Assembly (NCBI GenBank): GCA_030539165.1 | Contig: JAUNSO010000001.1 | Coordinates: forward strand, 35,286-99,285 | From: a bacterium | GTDB lineage: Bacteria; Bacillota; Clostridia; Lachnospirales; Lachnospiraceae | DNA length: 64,000 nucleotides | Direction of reading: 5' to 3' | Part shown: positions 27,181 to 36,367 of the stretch, piece after piece | How the letters are laid out: the number at the start of each line of letters is the position of its first letter | How positions within the stretch are numbered: the stretch's first letter is position 1 | Position numbers and translations under genes: made by a program | The notes under the pieces: generated by a model | Told to the model about the DNA's origin: nothing | Database searches by the model: none | What the model saw: the letters and a program-made list of their open reading frames with translations, nothing else

Positions 27181-28044
27181 TCATTTATCGGAAGAATTGT
27201 CTATCAAATGAACATCCAGCTGATTATAAGGGATCATAATTCCTTCCTGATCAAATCTGGTTTTAATCTTTTCTAATATGTCCCATCTTGTTTTCCAATA
27301 TTCTTTGGCAGAAATCCAGCATCGAAATCCCAATATCACAGAGCTTTCAGCGAAATCATCAACAAATACAAGCATTTCCTTCTTCTTTTTTACTTCGGTT
27401 TCTTCATTAAAAATCTGAAGTATGATTTCTTTTGCTTTTTGAATATCAGCTTGATATGAAATGCCGATTTTCATGTTCAGCCTCAATTCTCTCATATGAG
27501 ATACGTTGGTCAGAGAGGAATTGGCCAGAACACCGTTCGGAATGACAACGGTTTTATTTTCTATTGTAGTCAGTCTGGTATAAAAGATACTGATCTCATG
27601 AACAAAGCCTTCATTTTTATGATTATCTTCTATGATATAATCTCCGACTTTGAACGGTTTGGTTGTCATGATCAGTACGCCGCCTGCAAAATTAGACAGA
27701 CTTCCCTGCAGTGCCAGACCGATCGTCAAGCCAAGAGAACCGATCATTGCCATAATAGACGCAGCATCCACACCCATCCACGCGCCTATAAACAGAATCA
27801 GCAAAGCCCATAGTACCACCTTCAGACAGGAATCCACAAACTGCACGGCCCCTGTCTCAACAGCTGCCTTTTCAAGAGAACGCTTCATGATTTTTCGCAG
27901 CAGCTTTGTGATCCACAAACCTACGGCAAACAATACAGCAGCAAGCAGTACCCTGACGCCGAGATTGAGTGCTTTTTCCGGAAGTGTCTGCAAGTATTTT
28001 TCTATTAATCCTACATCTAGATCCGTTCCAATATCAGTTGTCAT
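27181..28044 (-). CDS. Small-conductance mechanosensitive channel, MscS family
   Basis: The 287-residue protein has three membrane helices. The pore helix (about 95-125) carries the Gly/Ala pattern MAMIGSLGLTIGLALQGSLSNFAGGVLIM, which is the hallmark of TM3 in MscS. It is followed by the beta domain (FKVGDYII, IFYTRLTTIENKTVVIPNGVLANSSLTN) and a mixed C-terminal domain. These channels open under hypo-osmotic stress. It starts 3 bp after the glgB stop with GAGGAG as ribosome site, so it is probably co-transcribed with glgB. Confidence 0.94.
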   Translation of the reverse strand: MTTDIGTDLDVGLIEKYLQTLPEKALNLGVRVLLAAVLFAVGLWITKLLRKIMKRSLEKAAVETGAVQFVDSCLKVVLWALLILFIGAWMGVDAASIMAMIGSLGLTIGLALQGSLSNFAGGVLIMTTKPFKVGDYIIEDNHKNEGFVHEISIFYTRLTTIENKTVVIPNGVLANSSLTNVSHMRELRLNMKIGISYQADIQKAKEIILQIFNEETEVKKKKEMLVFVDDFAESSVILGFRCWISAKEYWKTRWDILEKIKTRFDQEGIMIPYNQLDVHLIDNSSDK

Positions 28045-28047
28045 CCA

Positions 28048-30381
28048 TCAGACTCCTCTTTCCTCTTCCTGATATTTTTTCTCCAGTTCTTTTTTGAGTC
28101 CGCTTTTCTTACGAACTGCCTTTTTCCCTTTTTGAACTGCTTTTTCTCTGGCTGTCTGATTATCTGTTAACAGCTCATTGACCCGTGTATATTGAAATAC
28201 GCAGACGCTGAGGGGAGCAATTTTGATTCTGACAGAGTCCTCACGGTTGTCACATTCTTCTTTCTTGGACTGCTTTAATCTGGGATTGGTAATACCAGTT
28301 CCACCGAACAAAACAGCGTCTGTATTCAGTACTTCTTTGTATTTACCGGGACCTGGAACACCGATTTTATAGTTATCCTGCGCATTTCCGCCAAAATTGC
28401 ATACTACAAGTAATGTTTCGCTCTCCTCATAGCTTTTTCTCAGGAAAACAATGATATTCTCATTTGCAGAAATATTATTGATCCATTCAAAGCCTTCATG
28501 CTTATGATCCAGCTTATAAAGAGAGGGATGGGATTTGTAGAAAGCATTTAATGCCTTCATGAGCTGATGAATGCCTTGGTGTTCCTCATATTGCAGCAGA
28601 TTCCATTCTACCTCACGTGATTCATTCCATTCATTAAACTCTCCGAGATCCTGTCCCATAAATAATAATTTCTTTCCGGGATGCATCATCATATATGCCA
28701 GTGAAGCTCTCAGATTTGCAAATTTCTGTTCTCTCTCACCCGGCATTTTCCCAATCAGTGATGATTTTCCGTGAACGACCTCATCGTGTGATAATGCCAG
28801 GATAAATCTTTCACTATATGCATAAATCATAGAAAATGTAAGTTCACCAAAATGATGCGTTCTGTAGTATGGATCATATCTCATATATCCAAGAAAGTCA
28901 TTCATCCATCCCATATTCCATTTATAGTCAAAGCCAAGTCCTCCATCCTTCAGATCACCTGTCACCATCGGCCATGCCGTGGATTCCTCAGCAATCAGAA
29001 GCACGTCTTCATTTTCTTTCTTAAATACGGAATTCAGATGTTTGATGAATTCTACAGCTTCAAGATTTTCATTTCCGCCATATATATTTGCAATCCATTC
29101 TCCATCCTTTTTCCCATAATCCAGATACAGCATGGAAGCCACTGCATCCATACGGATACCGTCTGCATGATACCTCTTTGCCCAGAATAATGCATTTGCA
29201 ATCAGGTAGTTTCTGACCTCAGGTCTTCCGTAATTATAGAGTAAGGTACCCCATTGCGGATGAAAGCCCTGACGCGGATCCTGATGCTCATACAGGCAGG
29301 TGCCGTCAAAATTGGATAATCCGTAGGTATCTCTTGGAAAATGAGCAGGTACCCAGTCTAGAATCACCCCAATCTCATTGATGTGCATATAATTCATGAA
29401 ATACATGAAATCCTCAGGGGTTCCGTAGCGGCTTGTCGGTGCATAGTATCCAATGGTCTGATAGCCCCATGACTCATCCAGCGGATGCTCCATGATCGGC
29501 ATCAGTTCTACATGTGTATAGCCCATATCCTTTACATAATCAGCTAAAATGGGGGCTATTTCTTTGTAATTATAAAATTCATCACCGGATTCAGGCTTTT
29601 TAAAAGAAGCCAGATGCACTTCATACACAGAAATCGGAGCATCCTTTTGCTGTTTCTCTTTACGGTTGTTGAGCCATTTGGTATCTTTCCATGGATAGCC
29701 TTCTGTTTTCCGTATTACAGAAGCAGTGTCCGGACGCAGCTGAGCACCAAAGGCATAAGGATCTGCTTTCAAAACGATCAGTCCGCCTTTGATCTTGATC
29801 TCATATTTGTATATTTCCCCTTCGCCTACATCAGGAATGAAAATCTCAAATACACCGGTATTAGCGATTCTGCGCATCTGATTAATGCGTCCATCCCAGT
29901 GATTGAAATCACCTACTACACTGACCCGTATGGCATTTGGCGCCCATACTGCAAAGGATGTGCCGCTGACACCATTCATTTCCCTAAGATGCGCGCCGAG
30001 CATATCATATACTTCATAATGAAGTCCGGCATTCAACTTTCTGGCATCTCTTTCCTTGACTGTGGGTTCATAATTATACAGTTCTTTGACCTCTTTGACG
30101 GTTCCGTCCTTTAATACCGTCTGATAATTATATTCAAACTTTGACTTGTCTTTGATCAATACTGCAAAAAAGCCTTCCTCATCCACAAGCTCCATCGGAA
30201 TCATATGATTCTGATCCTTGATCGATACGGAGACCTGTTTGGCATATGGCTGAAATGTCTGGATCAGCGTTCCTCCGCTCACGATCTGTGCACCGAGGAT
30301 ATCGTGGGGATGATCCTCTTCTGAATAGACAACTCCTTCGATTCGCGCCCAGTTCATTAGTTTATAGAGTTTTGTATTCAT
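28048..30381 (-). CDS. glgB: 1,4-alpha-glucan branching enzyme
   Basis: GlgB forms alpha-1,6 branches in glycogen. The 777-residue protein has an N-terminal extra module and CBM48 (FAVWAPNAIRVSVVGDFNHWDG), then the GH13 barrel with all catalytic regions present: VILDWVPAHF, DGIRMDAVASMLYLDYG (nucleophile Asp), LIAEESTAWP (acid Glu) and ALSHDEVVHGK. A beta C-terminal domain follows. An extra Lys/Glu-rich tail of about 40 residues (with KKAVRKKSGLKKELEKK) is unusual and looks disordered. The start shares one base with the stop of the DUF1015 gene. The intact active site contrasts with the degenerate GH13 protein at 52748-54670. Confidence 0.96.
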   Translation of the reverse strand: MNTKLYKLMNWARIEGVVYSEEDHPHDILGAQIVSGGTLIQTFQPYAKQVSVSIKDQNHMIPMELVDEEGFFAVLIKDKSKFEYNYQTVLKDGTVKEVKELYNYEPTVKERDARKLNAGLHYEVYDMLGAHLREMNGVSGTSFAVWAPNAIRVSVVGDFNHWDGRINQMRRIANTGVFEIFIPDVGEGEIYKYEIKIKGGLIVLKADPYAFGAQLRPDTASVIRKTEGYPWKDTKWLNNRKEKQQKDAPISVYEVHLASFKKPESGDEFYNYKEIAPILADYVKDMGYTHVELMPIMEHPLDESWGYQTIGYYAPTSRYGTPEDFMYFMNYMHINEIGVILDWVPAHFPRDTYGLSNFDGTCLYEHQDPRQGFHPQWGTLLYNYGRPEVRNYLIANALFWAKRYHADGIRMDAVASMLYLDYGKKDGEWIANIYGGNENLEAVEFIKHLNSVFKKENEDVLLIAEESTAWPMVTGDLKDGGLGFDYKWNMGWMNDFLGYMRYDPYYRTHHFGELTFSMIYAYSERFILALSHDEVVHGKSSLIGKMPGEREQKFANLRASLAYMMMHPGKKLLFMGQDLGEFNEWNESREVEWNLLQYEEHQGIHQLMKALNAFYKSHPSLYKLDHKHEGFEWINNISANENIIVFLRKSYEESETLLVVCNFGGNAQDNYKIGVPGPGKYKEVLNTDAVLFGGTGITNPRLKQSKKEECDNREDSVRIKIAPLSVCVFQYTRVNELLTDNQTAREKAVQKGKKAVRKKSGLKKELEKKYQEEERGV

Positions 30382-31634
30382 TATAAATCCTCCATGTCTC
30401 CATCTAAAGCATGTATAAACAATCCACTCCTGAGTTTTGGCTCAAACCATGTGGATTTAGGCGGCATCAGCAATCCGGCATCTGCAACATTGAATAATTC
30501 TTCTATTGAAGTCGGATACATCGCAAATGCAACCTTGCAATCACTCTGTACTCTTTTTTCCAGCTCTTCCAGTCCTCTGATACCACCGACAAAATCAATT
30601 CTGTGATCTGTTTTCGGATCAAATATATTCAGCATCGGAGCCAGTACCTGCTCCTGCAAAATGGATACATCCAGCCCTGCCACAGGATGAGTGCTCTTAT
30701 ACTGGTCTTTCAGTTCCAGTCGATACCATCTGTCTGAAAGAAACATACCAAACTCTCCTTTTTTCTTCGGTCGATATTGCTCTTCTTCTAACCGGAGAGA
30801 AAAAATATCCTTGAGCTTTTCTATAAATTCATCCGGAGTATATCCGTTTAAATCTTTCACAACACGATTATAATCCATAATCATTAACTGATCGTCCGGA
30901 AACAGTACAGAGAGGAAATAATTAAAATCCTCCTGTCCGCTGTAATGACCGGCATCTCTTCTTCTCTTTAAACCAACCTTAACCGCAGATGCACATCTGT
31001 GATGACCATCAGCAATATAGATTTGATTCATCTGACCAAATGCATCCTGTATGGTTCTGATATCATTTTGATCAGATATTCTCCATACCGTATGGCTGAT
31101 TCCATCTTCTGATGTAAAGTCATATAATGCTTTTTCTGTCTGATAACGTCCTGTCACCTGATTAATTCTGTCATTGGATCTGTATGCAAGAAAAATAGGG
31201 CCTGTCTGTGCATTGCAGATATCCACATGACTGATTCTGTCAAGCTCTTTATCTTCACGTGTATTTTCATGCTTTTTGATTATATTATCCTCATAATCAT
31301 CTATAGATGCACATGCTGCGATGCCTGATTGGGATCGTCCGTTCATGGTCAGTCTGTAGATATAATAGCAGGGACTTTTCTCCTGTTCAAAGTCACCCTT
31401 ACGAATCATATCCCATAATGTATCATGAGCCTTTTCATACACCCGGTGATCATAAGTATCTACATCATCAGGAAACTGCGTCTCTGCACGATCTATCTTT
31501 AAAAAGGAAAGCGGTTCTTTTTCAATCTCTTTCTTTGCTTCTTGTCTGTTATATACATCATAAGGCAAAGCTGCAATGTGGGATGCCAGTTCTTCTTTCG
31601 GTCTGATACATTGAAATGGTCTGATTTGTGCCAT
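30381..31634 (-). CDS. DUF1015 family protein
   Basis: The start ATG at 31634 has GAAGGAG 7 nt upstream and gives 417 residues, close to the usual DUF1015 length. Typical segments are AQIRPFQCIRPKEELASHIAALPYDVYNR at the N-terminus, HENTREDKELDR and YIADGHHRCASA near the middle. The HHR motif is conserved in the family, but the biochemical function is not known. Its stop overlaps the glgB start by one base, so translation is probably coupled, which ties it to glycogen synthesis by context only. Confidence 0.88.
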   Translation of the reverse strand: MAQIRPFQCIRPKEELASHIAALPYDVYNRQEAKKEIEKEPLSFLKIDRAETQFPDDVDTYDHRVYEKAHDTLWDMIRKGDFEQEKSPCYYIYRLTMNGRSQSGIAACASIDDYEDNIIKKHENTREDKELDRISHVDICNAQTGPIFLAYRSNDRINQVTGRYQTEKALYDFTSEDGISHTVWRISDQNDIRTIQDAFGQMNQIYIADGHHRCASAVKVGLKRRRDAGHYSGQEDFNYFLSVLFPDDQLMIMDYNRVVKDLNGYTPDEFIEKLKDIFSLRLEEEQYRPKKKGEFGMFLSDRWYRLELKDQYKSTHPVAGLDVSILQEQVLAPMLNIFDPKTDHRIDFVGGIRGLEELEKRVQSDCKVAFAMYPTSIEELFNVADAGLLMPPKSTWFEPKLRSGLFIHALDGDMEDL

Positions 31635-31694
31635 GTTCGTTCTCCTTCTGATCACTCTGAATAATTATATCTTATCAAAAATTCTTTTTATGTA

Positions 31695-31754
31695 CAACCC
31701 AAATCGTCATGATATTGTATCTGGGTTGAATCTGTCTACAATTTATGATAAACT
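31695..31754 (+). promoter_or_regulatory. Promoter of the 31781 gene with flanking inverted repeat
   Basis: TTGAAT (31726-31731) and TAAACT (31749-31754) are spaced by 17 bp and lie 27 bp before the start codon at 31781. A 7-bp inverted repeat, CAACCCA (31695-31701) and TGGGTTG (31722-31728), overlaps the -35 with 20 bp between arms. In the divergent space between the DUF1015 gene and this small gene, it could be an operator. Confidence 0.4.
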
Positions 31755-31780
31755 TGCATTGTGAAAGGAGGTATGTATCT

Positions 31781-32050
31781 ATGAACGCAGATGACAGAAA
31801 AATGTTAAACAGAATCAATCAGTATGCTGATCAGGTGTTGAGTGATATTGATCCTCAGAAGACACAGATATCCTTCCAGCTCGATAAGCTGAGACCGGTA
31901 CTGGATCAGCTTGCATCAGAGCAGGGAGTTCCTGTTGAAGATATATTTATCAAATATATGGATCTTGCCAGTGAAGCATCTGTAGAAAGAGAAAGAAAGT
32001 TCAGAAGTGAACTCGGTAATCCGTCACCTTACGGGGACTTAGCAAACTAA
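31781..32050 (+). CDS. Small helical protein of unknown function
   Basis: I do not recognise this 89-residue protein. It starts at an ATG with AAAGGAGG 9 nt upstream, so translation is likely; the open frame extends further upstream, but that part has no ribosome site. The sequence is mostly predicted helix: an N-terminal charged helix (DRKMLNRINQYADQVLSD), a second with LDQLASEQGVPVEDIFIKYMDLASEAS, and a Gly/Pro-containing end. It is a lone plus-strand gene with its own promoter and a terminator whose stem contains the stop codon. It is probably soluble and cytoplasmic. Confidence 0.7.
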   Translation: MNADDRKMLNRINQYADQVLSDIDPQKTQISFQLDKLRPVLDQLASEQGVPVEDIFIKYMDLASEASVERERKFRSELGNPSPYGDLAN

Positions 32051-32061
32051 GCCCCCGCTTT
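32033..32061 (+). terminator. Rho-independent terminator overlapping the 31781 gene stop
   Basis: GGGG-A-CTTAG (32033-32042), loop CAAA, and CTAAG-CCCC (32047-32055) form a stem with one bulged A, followed by a T-rich stretch. The stop codon TAA lies inside the descending arm. Confidence 0.7.
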
Positions 32062-32069
32062 GATTCTCT

Positions 32070-33962
32070 TTATTTCTTCTTTTTCTTCTTCTTTTTATGA
32101 TTCCCACGTAATACAAGTATAATTGCAAAAATGCATATCACAACAACAGCAGAAAACAGGAGAATCCATTTCAGAGGACTTTCTTTCTTTTCCTGCTTGA
32201 TATGAACGGGTTCTTTGACTTCGCCTGTGTTCGCTTCATTTTGAGACGTTCCTCCGGTATATTTAACACGATTGACAGTAATGGCATATGATGATGCATG
32301 ATTCAGCATAAAACTTGCATAACCTCTGGCATCAATCATACAGGTATCTACGTGATCCATTGTGTTGTCTGCAACATTATAATAGAATAAATCTGCGTAT
32401 TCTCCGGCTTCCTTTGTATCAATATACATAGAAAGGCTGGCAGAAAAGCCAAAATCTCCACTATGTGCAATCACGAACTGATGATAGTCCTTTGCTTCTG
32501 TTTCCAAATTCTTCAGTGTATCTGCCGGTATTTCATTCGCATTGAATGTGATTCCAAGATCGACATCCTGTGCAGCCTGACTGACAGAGCTTCCCTGAAG
32601 AGTCCAAACAGTTCCATTATCCATTCCGAGAACCAGCTCAGAGTCATGCTCCTTAGCTGCCTGCAAAGCATTTGCCGTAACAGCTGTCGTACCATTCATT
32701 TTCAGAAACACAGGAGCAGACGTCATATTGGCAATAATAGCATCCCAGCCACGTATACTGCTGTTTCCTACGATACTAGGGCCTGTCGTAGTAGACGGAA
32801 CAAAGTCATCAGGTGCATCTGCTTCCTTTATATCTTCTGATGCCTTTGAATTATCAATATCATTTACTTCGTCATCTGCGTCTGTTACGTTGGGAGAGAT
32901 ATTCGTAGCCGGTGTTTCTGCTGTATCTATGATCACCTCTACTGCATCACTTGGAAGCGTTGTATATGCCCCCTGTGTTCTGATAAAGTAGGTGCCGGCC
33001 GGTACCTGTATGGAATATGTACTGATGTTGGTCCAGGAGGAAGCGCCTTGCTGCATATATTCCATTTGAGGACTTAATCCGTTGATCGTTCCCTGCGCAT
33101 CTGCAGTTGCACTGACTGCACTGATGCCTACAGGTGCAGATGCCTTTGCAAGACTGATTGTCTGTACCTCAGAATCTGAATTAGTGCTGTTATTACCGGG
33201 TCTGTAAAGCCGGATTCCTTGATTTGTATTCAGATCAGACAGATTCAGCACAGCCTGATCTGAGTCGGATGTAATCCATCCGTTTCCTCCGTTCAAGGAA
33301 TAATTGATCCCGTATATACCTGAAAGAGTCATTGTTCTTGCATCAAAATTAGCACTTGGAGCTGCCATTCTCGGCAGTCCGTGTGTCGGATCATAGTTGT
33401 TGATTGTCACCGTAATGCTGTCACTTGCAATGGTCGTACCAAAGCCCTTGACTCTGACCTGATATCTTCCGGGCGCCAGATTGGAAACCGTTGTATCTCC
33501 TATATCTGTCCAGTTATTATCAGATTCCTTTTTATATTGCATGGAGTTATTCACATTTGTAATCTTTCCGCTGTTTCCTGTATCTGTAGGCATAACACCC
33601 TGTATATTGGAGGGCGTATTGGCCTTATTTAAAACAATACATAAAACATCAGAATCATAAGTATTATTACCGTCTCCTGTCATTTTTACAAGTATTCCGT
33701 GAGCCAGCGAATTATTGACCTGATCATCGGTCAGTGTGATGGTATCCATCCACGAATCCTGTATCAGACTCCAGTTGCTGCCTCCATCAAATGAAAAAGC
33801 CATCCCGATCCGCAGCTGACTAAGCTTCAGGCTGGATGCATCAAACTGTGCATTGGGCATGGGCTGCTTCTCTCCTGCTTTCAAACAGACCGGCAGAAAT
33901 GAAACACTTAGAAAAAGCAATAAAATAACCAGAATCATATTCCTTGCAGCTCGTTTCATCAT
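32070..33962 (-). CDS. Membrane-anchored surface protein with duplicated domain
   Basis: The 630-residue protein has a signal peptide (about 1-29), two tandem homologous modules (about 37-188 and 203-346) sharing an FDA(S/R)...LS...(F/Y)S(F/L)(D/N)GG(S/N)xW start and a (L/V)(A/P)(P/A)G(R/T)Y end, an acidic linker, a third beta-rich domain (about 402-562), a membrane helix (about 598-619) and a tail of eight lysines. This fits a type I anchored cell-wall or adhesion protein; the function is not known. AGGAGG lies 6 nt before the ATG. Its end is 20 bp from the convergent small gene. Confidence 0.7.
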   Translation of the reverse strand: MMKRAARNMILVILLLFLSVSFLPVCLKAGEKQPMPNAQFDASSLKLSQLRIGMAFSFDGGSNWSLIQDSWMDTITLTDDQVNNSLAHGILVKMTGDGNNTYDSDVLCIVLNKANTPSNIQGVMPTDTGNSGKITNVNNSMQYKKESDNNWTDIGDTTVSNLAPGRYQVRVKGFGTTIASDSITVTINNYDPTHGLPRMAAPSANFDARTMTLSGIYGINYSLNGGNGWITSDSDQAVLNLSDLNTNQGIRLYRPGNNSTNSDSEVQTISLAKASAPVGISAVSATADAQGTINGLSPQMEYMQQGASSWTNISTYSIQVPAGTYFIRTQGAYTTLPSDAVEVIIDTAETPATNISPNVTDADDEVNDIDNSKASEDIKEADAPDDFVPSTTTGPSIVGNSSIRGWDAIIANMTSAPVFLKMNGTTAVTANALQAAKEHDSELVLGMDNGTVWTLQGSSVSQAAQDVDLGITFNANEIPADTLKNLETEAKDYHQFVIAHSGDFGFSASLSMYIDTKEAGEYADLFYYNVADNTMDHVDTCMIDARGYASFMLNHASSYAITVNRVKYTGGTSQNEANTGEVKEPVHIKQEKKESPLKWILLFSAVVVICIFAIILVLRGNHKKKKKKKK

Positions 33963-34027
33963 GATGCACCTCCTATATACAATAGTTTACCACATCACTT
34001 CCAATAAATCGAGTCTGTATCACACAT

Positions 34028-34064
34028 AAAAAAGGTTGAATATCACATGAATACTCAACCTTTT
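34028..34064 (-). terminator. Rho-independent terminator after serA
   Basis: On the minus strand AAAAGGTTGA and TCAACCTTTT form a 10-bp stem that extends through a G-T and TAT/ATA pairs, with a 7-nt loop and a T-run. It lies just after the serA stop at 34077 and ends the serCA unit. Confidence 0.85.
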
Positions 34065-34076
34065 CTATCATAAATG

Positions 34077-35240
34077 CTATTTTACAACTCTGACACGGAT
34101 GACGCCGTCAATGGCCTCGAGCTTTTTCACGATTTCGTCTGAAATGCTGACTTCTACATCTAACATGGTGTATGCATATTCCCCTTTTGATTTGTTAACC
34201 ATATCTGAAATGTTGATTCCAAGGTCACCAAAGGAGGCAGTGAATTTTGTGATCATATTGGCCACATTTTTATGCATGATAGCCACTCTTCCGACATTGC
34301 TGCAAACACCCATATCACAGTTTGGATAATTCACTGAATTATTGACATTACCATTTTCAAGATAATTCTTTAATTCCTTGACTGCCATCTTTGCACAGTT
34401 GTCTTCTGATTCTTCTGTCGAAGCTCCAAGATGAGGAATGACAATACAGCCTTCTACACCTGCTGTCGTCGGATTTGGAAAGTCAGAAACATATTTCTTG
34501 ATCTTCCCTGATTTCAATGCAGCCACAACATCATCTTCATTTGCCAGCAGATCACGGGCAAAGTTCAGAATGACAACTCCGTCCTTCATTTTGGCAATGG
34601 CGTCTTTATTAATGGTTCCTCTTGTCGCATCCATCAGCGGAACATGGATGGTAATAAAGTCGCACTGCTCGTAGATCTCCTCTACATTCAGTACATGCTT
34701 GATATCTCTGGACAGATTCCATGCTGCATCAACAGAGATATACGGATCATATCCGTAGACTTCCATGCCAAGATGTTTTGCTACATTGGCCACTCTGACA
34801 CCTATGGCGCCGAGACCGATGATTCCCAGCTTCTTATCCTGTATTTCATTTCCGGCAAAATTCTTTTTTTCTTTTTCTGCAAGCTTTGCAATATCCTGAT
34901 TGCCCGCCTGAGAAGATACCCAGTTAATGCCTCCGACTACATCTCTTGAAGCCAGCAACAGTCCGGCAATCACCAGTTCCTTTACACCATTTGCGTTTGC
35001 ACCCGGAGTATTAAATACCACAATTCCTTTTTGTGCACATACATCCAATGGGATATTATTCACACCTGCACCTGCTCTTGCAATTGCAAGCAGATTTTCA
35101 GGCAGCTCCATATCATGCATGGAAGCGCTTCTTACGAGAACACCATCAGCCTCCTTGATGTCATCACATTTCTGATAGTTGGCATCAAACCGATCAAGAC
35201 CAACCTGTGCGATTGGATTCAGGCAATTATACTTAAACAT
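34077..35240 (-). CDS. serA: D-3-phosphoglycerate dehydrogenase
   Basis: SerA oxidises 3-phosphoglycerate to 3-phosphohydroxypyruvate, the first step of serine synthesis. The 387-residue protein has the D-isomer dehydrogenase pattern: ARAGAGVNNIPLDVCAQKGIVVFNTPGANANGVKELVI near 83, the NAD motif KLGIIGLGAIGVRVANVAKHLGM near 141, and catalytic HVPLMDATRGTI plus HLGASTEESEDNCA. A C-terminal ACT domain (about 318-387) suggests serine feedback. The start follows serC with a 1-base overlap, and GAGGAG precedes the ATG. Confidence 0.96.
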   Translation of the reverse strand: MFKYNCLNPIAQVGLDRFDANYQKCDDIKEADGVLVRSASMHDMELPENLLAIARAGAGVNNIPLDVCAQKGIVVFNTPGANANGVKELVIAGLLLASRDVVGGINWVSSQAGNQDIAKLAEKEKKNFAGNEIQDKKLGIIGLGAIGVRVANVAKHLGMEVYGYDPYISVDAAWNLSRDIKHVLNVEEIYEQCDFITIHVPLMDATRGTINKDAIAKMKDGVVILNFARDLLANEDDVVAALKSGKIKKYVSDFPNPTTAGVEGCIVIPHLGASTEESEDNCAKMAVKELKNYLENGNVNNSVNYPNCDMGVCSNVGRVAIMHKNVANMITKFTASFGDLGINISDMVNKSKGEYAYTMLDVEVSISDEIVKKLEAIDGVIRVRVVK

Positions 35241-36322
35241 TATGCGTTCTCCTCCTCAAACTTTTTCATAAAGGCAACCAGTGCCTCTACCCCTTCGATC
35301 GGCATTGCATTGTAGATGCTTGCTCTCATACCGCCGACACTTCTATGTCCTTTCAGACTCTCAAAGCCTGCTTCCTTTGCTTCCTTTACAAACTTTGCAT
35401 CCAGCTCATCACTGCCTGTTACAAAAGGTACATTCATCAATGAACGATCTTCCTTAACGACAGTTCCATGAAACAGCTTGCTCTGATCAAGGAAATCATA
35501 AAGTATCTTAGCCTTCTTTTCGTTGCGTTCCTTCATTGCTTCCAGTCCGCCCATTTTCTTGATCCATTTAAACACCTTACCACAAATATAAATGCCATAA
35601 GCAGGAGGTGTATTATAAAGAGAGTCCGCATCAGAATGTGTTTTAAATTTTAACATAGTCGGTGTGCCGGGTAATGTGTCCTCTGTGATCAGATCTTCAC
35701 GGATGATCACAATCACAACACCTGCGGGGCCGATGTTTTTCTGTACGCCGCCGTATATGATACCATACTTTGTAACGTCTACAGGCTCAGACAGGAAACA
35801 GGAAGATACATCCGCAACCAGTGTCTTTCCTTTTGTATTCGGCAGCTGTTTGTATTTTGTGCCGTAGATCGTATTATTCTCACAAATATATACGTAATCA
35901 GCATCTTCAGAAATCGGAAGATCAGAACAGTCCGGTATGTATGAAAATGTTTTGTCTTCACTGGATGCGACTGCATTTGCCTTTCCGTAGATAGATGCCT
36001 CTTTCCATGCTTTTTTAGCCCACTGGCCTGTTATGATATAATCAGCCACCTTATTCTTCATAAGATTCATAGGGATCATGGCAAATTGCTGACTTGCACC
36101 GCCCTGTAGGAAAAGAACCTTGTAATTATCCGGAATACCCATGATTTCTCTCAGATCAGCTTCCGCTTCCTTGATGATATTGTCATAAGTCTTAGATCGA
36201 TGACTCATCTCCATTACGGACATACCACAGCCCCTGTAATCCATCATTTCATCTGCAGCTTCTTTTAATACTTCTTCAGGCAGAACTGCCGGGCCTGCTG
36301 AAAAGTTGTATACTCTTTTCAT
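35240..36322 (-). CDS. serC: Phosphoserine aminotransferase
   Basis: SerC transaminates 3-phosphohydroxypyruvate to phosphoserine with PLP. The 360-residue protein opens with YNFSAGPAVLPEEVLKEAADEM, contains FLQGGASQQFAMIPMNLM near 72, and has the PLP-lysine region IYGGVQKNIGPAGVVIVIIRE near 190 and RSVGGMRASIYNAMPIEGVEAL at the end. All are standard for the family. AGGAGGAGAT precedes the ATG. With serA it gives two of the three serine steps; serB is not seen here. Confidence 0.97.
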   Translation of the reverse strand: MKRVYNFSAGPAVLPEEVLKEAADEMMDYRGCGMSVMEMSHRSKTYDNIIKEAEADLREIMGIPDNYKVLFLQGGASQQFAMIPMNLMKNKVADYIITGQWAKKAWKEASIYGKANAVASSEDKTFSYIPDCSDLPISEDADYVYICENNTIYGTKYKQLPNTKGKTLVADVSSCFLSEPVDVTKYGIIYGGVQKNIGPAGVVIVIIREDLITEDTLPGTPTMLKFKTHSDADSLYNTPPAYGIYICGKVFKWIKKMGGLEAMKERNEKKAKILYDFLDQSKLFHGTVVKEDRSLMNVPFVTGSDELDAKFVKEAKEAGFESLKGHRSVGGMRASIYNAMPIEGVEALVAFMKKFEEENA

Positions 36323-36367
36323 CTCTATCTCCTCCTTTAATTTTAATTACTGATTGAATTCGTTCTA

